Shown: in pieces, positions 8,100 through 11,266 of the stretch | Numbering within the stretch: position 1 is the first letter of the stretch | Layout: each line of letters starts with the position of its first letter | NCBI GenBank assembly: GCA_011503125.2 | Contig: WWBZ02000075.1 | Span: 1 to 11,266 of the forward strand | Direction of reading: 5' to 3' | DNA length: 11,266 nucleotides | Source: Botryosphaeria dothidea | Lineage: Eukaryota > Ascomycota > Dothideomycetes > Botryosphaeriales > Botryosphaeriaceae | Program-made: the position numbers and the translations under genes | Notes under the pieces: model-generated | Seen by the model: only the letters and a program-made list of their open reading frames with translations | Told to the model about the DNA's origin: nothing | Database searches by the model: none

Positions 8100-8681
8100 A
8101 CGGGCCGATGCTACTACATATCTTCCATAAGAACCATACCATAAATGAAGCCAGAGGGTGAACTTCTGAATTCAAGGACCAAGTCGATCTACAGCGAGTG
8201 GAACGGTTATTCTGCACATCTCAAAGCAATGATTCTTGGCGTATTTTCCTTCTTGAGCTACTTCAAGGTCTGATCGTACGAGCCTGAAGAAGGCAGAAAG
8301 GAGAGCGGCATGGTATAGCAGGCGCTATAGACCCGTATAGGATGCCATGATCAAATTCTGGGCCGACTCTGCCGCTCACCAGCACACCTGAGAAAGCGGT
8401 AAACGTGACGCGCCAGCACTTTGCAGTCGCAACTGTTGCCTTTTTGTTTCCCCTTGACCGCCCCCGAAGCTGTGGGTAACATGTACCTGATCGCCCGAGA
8501 TCAAGGTGTCGAGCTGCAGCTGTCAAATCCCACCACGCTGTAAACGGACCATTACGTGGAAGAGATATCGACGATCTGAGAGAGCAATCTCGGCCAATAG
8601 CACAGGGGTAAGTACGCGTTCTCGCCCCGCCCCTAACATCCCATTACTCATCCTTGCGCTCTGATTGCTGGGGAGGACGCG

Positions 8682-9293
8682 ATGGCAACCTTGAGGTCCG
8701 ATTTCGCGGCTTTTGTCAAGGGTAGGGTGTCTGCGTCCAGGGTTTTGACTCAGGAGCTTGGGACGCGGCCCCCGGCGAGATCGCCCGTTCTGGACCTGGT
8801 TCGCCGTGCGGCGCACCGTTTTTGGCCCACTCGCGGCCGGGTGAGGCTGAACCGCCAACCGCCAGCCATGCAGATCCCCTGCCAGCTCAGGCGAATCCTA
8901 CACAACAGCGAGCTGCCGGTGACAGAGAACGGGCCTTGGTCGCGCCGCAAATGTCCGTCCGTGCTCGGTGTTGGTGTGGAGAACGTGCACAACTTTGTGG
9001 TTGCCGCCACGGACAGGGGTCGGAGCCGCGGGAAGGGCCACGATTTGCTCGCCTTCTGGGAAGATCCCAACCCGTTGAATGTGCGTCTGCGGGAACGCGC
9101 CTCTCCCGCAAGGCCGGTTGGTGGCTGCCCTCTCAGAAAAAAGCCCGACCGGCAGCCAAGCGAGGTTTCAGGCCCTGTTCGTCTTCACGCCATTGCAGAC
9201 GTGTGTCATTACTCGTCACATCCACTGAGAATGCAGAAACGGCGGCTTGCGCAGCCTTCTCCCATCGGGGCTAAACACTGTCCCGCCTCCTAA
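8682..9293 (+). CDS. Weak candidate: hypothetical 203-residue open frame
   Basis: This is the longest ATG-started open frame in the gene-poor stretch. I recognise no family, signal peptide, membrane segment or repeat; the product is Arg- and Pro-rich, as chance frames in GC-rich DNA usually are. In favour are G at -3 and +4 around the ATG and a possible leader intron just before it: GTAAGT at 8608-8613, CTAAC at 8633-8637 and an AG at 8674-8675. The stretch around residues 96-145 also reads fairly protein-like. Against are the purine before the acceptor AG, overlapping open frames of 150 and 106 codons on both strands in the same DNA, and the absence of any homology I can see. Most likely not a gene, but worth a transcript check. 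Confidence 0.2.
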   Translation: MATLRSDFAAFVKGRVSASRVLTQELGTRPPARSPVLDLVRRAAHRFWPTRGRVRLNRQPPAMQIPCQLRRILHNSELPVTENGPWSRRKCPSVLGVGVENVHNFVVAATDRGRSRGKGHDLLAFWEDPNPLNVRLRERASPARPVGGCPLRKKPDRQPSEVSGPVRLHAIADVCHYSSHPLRMQKRRLAQPSPIGAKHCPAS

Positions 9294-9829
9294 CGACGGC
9301 ATTGTAGACTGATACTGGCGCCAAACGGATTGACACGGCGGCGCCGGACTGAGGCACAATAAAGGAGAGTTAGAGTACGGAGATCCCTCCGGGCGAGAGA
9401 GTTTGCAGCAACATGATTCGGGCCTACCGGGTGGGCAGTGTCATTGCAGTGCCCATGTTCTCCACGGACTCCATCTTGCCGTACCGTCCGGCCTGTCTCC
9501 TGATTTGCAGGCGCGTAAAATGGAGAGGGAGTATGACAAAAACGCATAGCAGGCCTTGCTAAGCAGCTAACCGTAAAGTGCAAGTGGCCGACCAGGCCTC
9601 CGTTCCAGCAAGATCGACGGGCCGCGAGATAATGCCCGTACCGCCTGGAAAAAGCAAACTTCGCCCCGTCAGGGATGCTGCGCATTACAAGTGCTCCTCG
9701 TGGCCCGACTCTCAGGTTCGAAAAGCACGGTTACCACCTTTCCGGAGATCAGAGGCATGGCTTGAGGCCGTGGATGTCGTCTGCATCAGATTAAGTATCA
9801 TACGCTACCCAGGACAACGGCGCTTTGAA

Positions 9830-9883
9830 TATATTCCTACGCCCCTCCCGCGCCGACGCTTGTAAAGTGGAACAGGGCCTGAG
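9830..9883 (+). promoter_or_regulatory. Possible promoter elements of the rhodopsin-fold gene
   Basis: TATATT at 9830-9835 lies about 84 bases before the ATG at 9914. A CCCCT pentamer follows at 9842-9846 and an AGGGG pentamer at about 9878-9882, the two orientations of the stress-response element used by fungal Msn2/4-type zinc-finger factors. Such pentamers occur often by chance, so stress control is only a suggestion. The leader from there to the ATG contains no other ATG. Confidence 0.25.
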
Positions 9884-9913
9884 GGGAACGACAAACCTTA
9901 CCCCACCGTCGAC

Positions 9914-11264
9914 ATGCCGCTCGCAATTCAGCAGAAGGGCCCTCAGCTCATGGCCGTCTTGTGGCTGGAGACGATTCTGGCCCTGACTGTTATCTCGCTG
10001 CGGTACTGGACAAGAAGCAAGATTGGTGGCCAAGTCGGCTGGGATGACTGGCTGCTGGTCGCGACCTGGGTATGCTTGTGTTTCCGGCAGTTGTGCCTGC
10101 ACGAACGCTGACTGTTTAGGAAGTTCTTGATGTTGGCCTTCGCGATCATCTGCACTGTTGCTGCGCAACATGGACTTGGCATACATATGAAGGATATTTT
10201 GCCAGCATCCGAATGGTCCGTTGGCATGAGGACTTTCCTTATTGGACAGTCTGTCATTTCCATGGCAATGGGTACAAGTAAATGTGCCGTTGCTGTGTTC
10301 TTGATTCGCATCTTGAACAAGACTTGGTAAGCTCCACTCCCAGTCTCGTACGTCGAGGTACTAACGGGATGTGAAGGCATTACATTGTCCTCTGGTTCTG
10401 GATCATCACAATGATGGCCGTCAGCATATTACTCAGTGTCTGTGTGTTTGCCCAAATGGATCCCGTGGAAGCACTTTGGGATCCTTCAGTCAAGGGAACA
10501 CCCACAATGAAGCTCTCCGTCATTGCAACACTCACATGCGGTATGTCCATTCCGCACCTACTGGTATACCTCGTTGGCTGACCGGAAGTTCTTCAGTGTG
10601 GTCCGCTGCTATGGATTTTTTCCTGGCAATCTTCCCATGGCTGGTGCTCTGGCAATTGAACATGAGAAAGAAGGAGAAGATTACCATCTGTATCTCCTTG
10701 TCACTCGGTGTGATTGCAGGAGTTTGCGGCATTGTCCGCACAACCACACTGGATGCTTTGAATGACTCCACTGACTATCTCTGTAAGACACTTGTTTCCC
10801 AAGTATTCTGCATGCCGTTGCTAATGTTTCTTTCAGATGCATGCTCGGACAGTGTTTGCTGGACATTCTCGGAGTTGACACTGACGATTGTCTGCGTGAC
10901 CCTCCCCGCACTTCGCCCTCTGTGGAAGCGCGTTACTGGCCAGAGCTCATCCGGATACGGCAATTACTACAAGCACTCTCAGTCCAAGGGCGGATTTCCA
11001 TCTAGAGCCGAGCAGGGCGCAATCAACCTGGACTACATGCCCGGAGCAGCGAAGAAAGCCTCGGACCCCATGTATACCACCCAAGCCGGAAAGGCGTCGG
11101 TACACTCGGACGGCAACAGCGACCGAAGCATTTTGGGTGATCAAAAGGGTAATCCGGAGTCTATTCAAAGAGTGCAGGAAGTGACCGTCACATACGACAC
11201 TGTGTCTGAAAGCAGCGTCAACAACGAGTTCGGCCATACCGGATACTCGGCGCACGCCAGATAG
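9914..11264 (+). CDS. Seven-helix integral membrane protein, fungal rhodopsin-domain family (five exons, 378 residues)
   Basis: Spliced model: 9914-10069, 10124-10326, 10377-10540, 10597-10782, 10837-11264. It gives 378 residues and a TAG at 11262-11264. Introns are 54, 50, 56 and 54 bases, with donors GTATGC, GTAAGC, GTATGT and GTAAGA; branch sites include GCTGAC, TACTAAC and GCTGAC. For intron 1 an AG at 10118-10119 also exists, but only the AG at 10122-10123 keeps the frame with the good donor. Helices lie near residues 12-32, 46-66, 85-113, 122-145, 166-195, 203-221 and 246-262. Family marks are G-W-D-D-W (42-46) at helix 2, H-G-L-G (68-71), a D-P-x-E-A-L-W-D-P loop (148-156), C-V-W-S-A-A-M-D-F-F-L-A before helix 5 and G-I-V-R-T (219-223). 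It ends P-A-L-R-P-L-W-K-R and a hydrophilic tail of about 110 residues. These fit the large, mostly uncharacterised ascomycete rhodopsin-like family to which Pth11-type proteins are related. No retinal-binding lysine motif was identified, so it is probably not a light-driven pump; role and ligand are unknown. The gene is complete and undamaged. Confidence 0.85.
10783..10836 (+). other. Intron 4 of the rhodopsin-fold gene, in-frame and without stop
   Basis: The donor is GTAAGA at 10783-10788 and the acceptor TTTCAG ends at 10836, with a GCTAATG-like branch site. At 54 bases with no stop in frame, the unspliced message would add 18 mostly hydrophobic residues between helices 6 and 7. Removal joins Leu-Tyr-Ala-Cys and gives the family-like length, so splicing is preferred. 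Confidence 0.7.
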
Positions 11265-11266
11265 TG

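Larger units (their letters stand above)
5167..9913. other. Long gene-poor stretch between the adhesin-like gene and the rhodopsin-fold gene
   Basis: About 4.7 kb. The left few hundred bases must hold the leader and promoter of the minus-strand gene; no clear TATA was found. From about 5.9 to 8.1 kb the DNA is visibly AT-richer, with runs such as T8-AAAC-A10 at 6145-6166 and an A-rich stretch near 7500-7560. CA and TG dinucleotides remain common, so it does not look heavily RIP-mutated. From about 8.6 to 9.3 kb it is GC-rich, with long chance open frames on both strands. No transposase, reverse transcriptase, terminal inverted repeat, tRNA or rRNA was recognised. The candidates inside are a weak open frame at 8682-9293, three small inverted repeats and the promoter at the right end. 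Confidence 0.5.

Noticed and set aside
5900..8100. RIP-mutated transposon remnant
   Set aside because: CA and TG dinucleotides are still common and stop-rich former frames of a transposase were not recognised; the AT shift is moderate.
9290..9685. 131-codon minus-strand open frame before the rhodopsin-fold gene
   Set aside because: No family resemblance; overlapping frames on the plus strand and position in the presumed promoter region.
10070..10119. Alternative intron 1 ending at the first AG (10118-10119)
   Set aside because: With the GTATGC donor it throws the following helix 2 out of frame; a frame-keeping use would need a poor GTGTTT donor and a 42-base intron.

Overview
The window looks like nuclear DNA of a filamentous ascomycete (Pezizomycotina). 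The best evidence is the gene at the right edge, which is broken by four introns of 50-56 bases with GTATGC/GTAAGC/GTATGT/GTAAGA donors and CTAAC- or CTGAC-like branch sites. The protein families present (a pectin-side-chain acetylesterase, a Ser/Thr-rich repeat surface protein, a fungal rhodopsin-fold membrane protein) and the A-rich, AUG-free leader before ATG at 1934 agree with this. The species cannot be told from the sequence. There is no bacterial gene organisation, CRISPR array or prokaryotic mobile element.

Layout, left to right. (1) 2-289, plus strand: the last 95 codons of a secreted rhamnogalacturonan acetylesterase (CE12, SGNH fold), with its catalytic Asp/His pair. (2) 290-1798: no convincing gene. 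(3) 1799-2194, plus strand: a TATA box, a clean leader and the first 86 codons of an amidohydrolase of the 2,3-dihydroxybenzoate decarboxylase type, which stops at TAA after about a quarter of the usual length. (4) 2191/2231-5166, minus strand: a large gene for a secreted, Ser/Thr-rich, adhesin-like protein. It has a signal peptide, a Kex2-like Arg-Arg, six complete modules of about 72 residues and the start of a seventh. At least three single-base frame breaks interrupt it, one visible as a 14-base unit inside a 15-base tandem repeat. Its 3' end also seems to be missing. (5) 5167-9913: about 4.7 kb with no recognisable gene, AT-richer from about 5.9 to 8.1 kb and GC-richer from about 8.6 to 9.3 kb. 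It holds one weak open-frame candidate (8682-9293) and a few inverted repeats. (6) 9914-11264, plus strand: a complete five-exon gene for a 378-residue seven-helix membrane protein of the fungal rhodopsin-domain family.

The most interesting point is the centre. The amidohydrolase fragment and the adhesin-like gene are convergent, and both appear to lose homology at the same spot, about 2190-2200. The simplest reading is a deletion or rearrangement joint that removed the 3' parts of both genes, followed by, or together with, frame decay of the adhesin gene. An assembly error is the main alternative. The intact genes on either side give no sign of working in one pathway, and I see no evidence for a co-regulated cluster or a new defence or mobile system.
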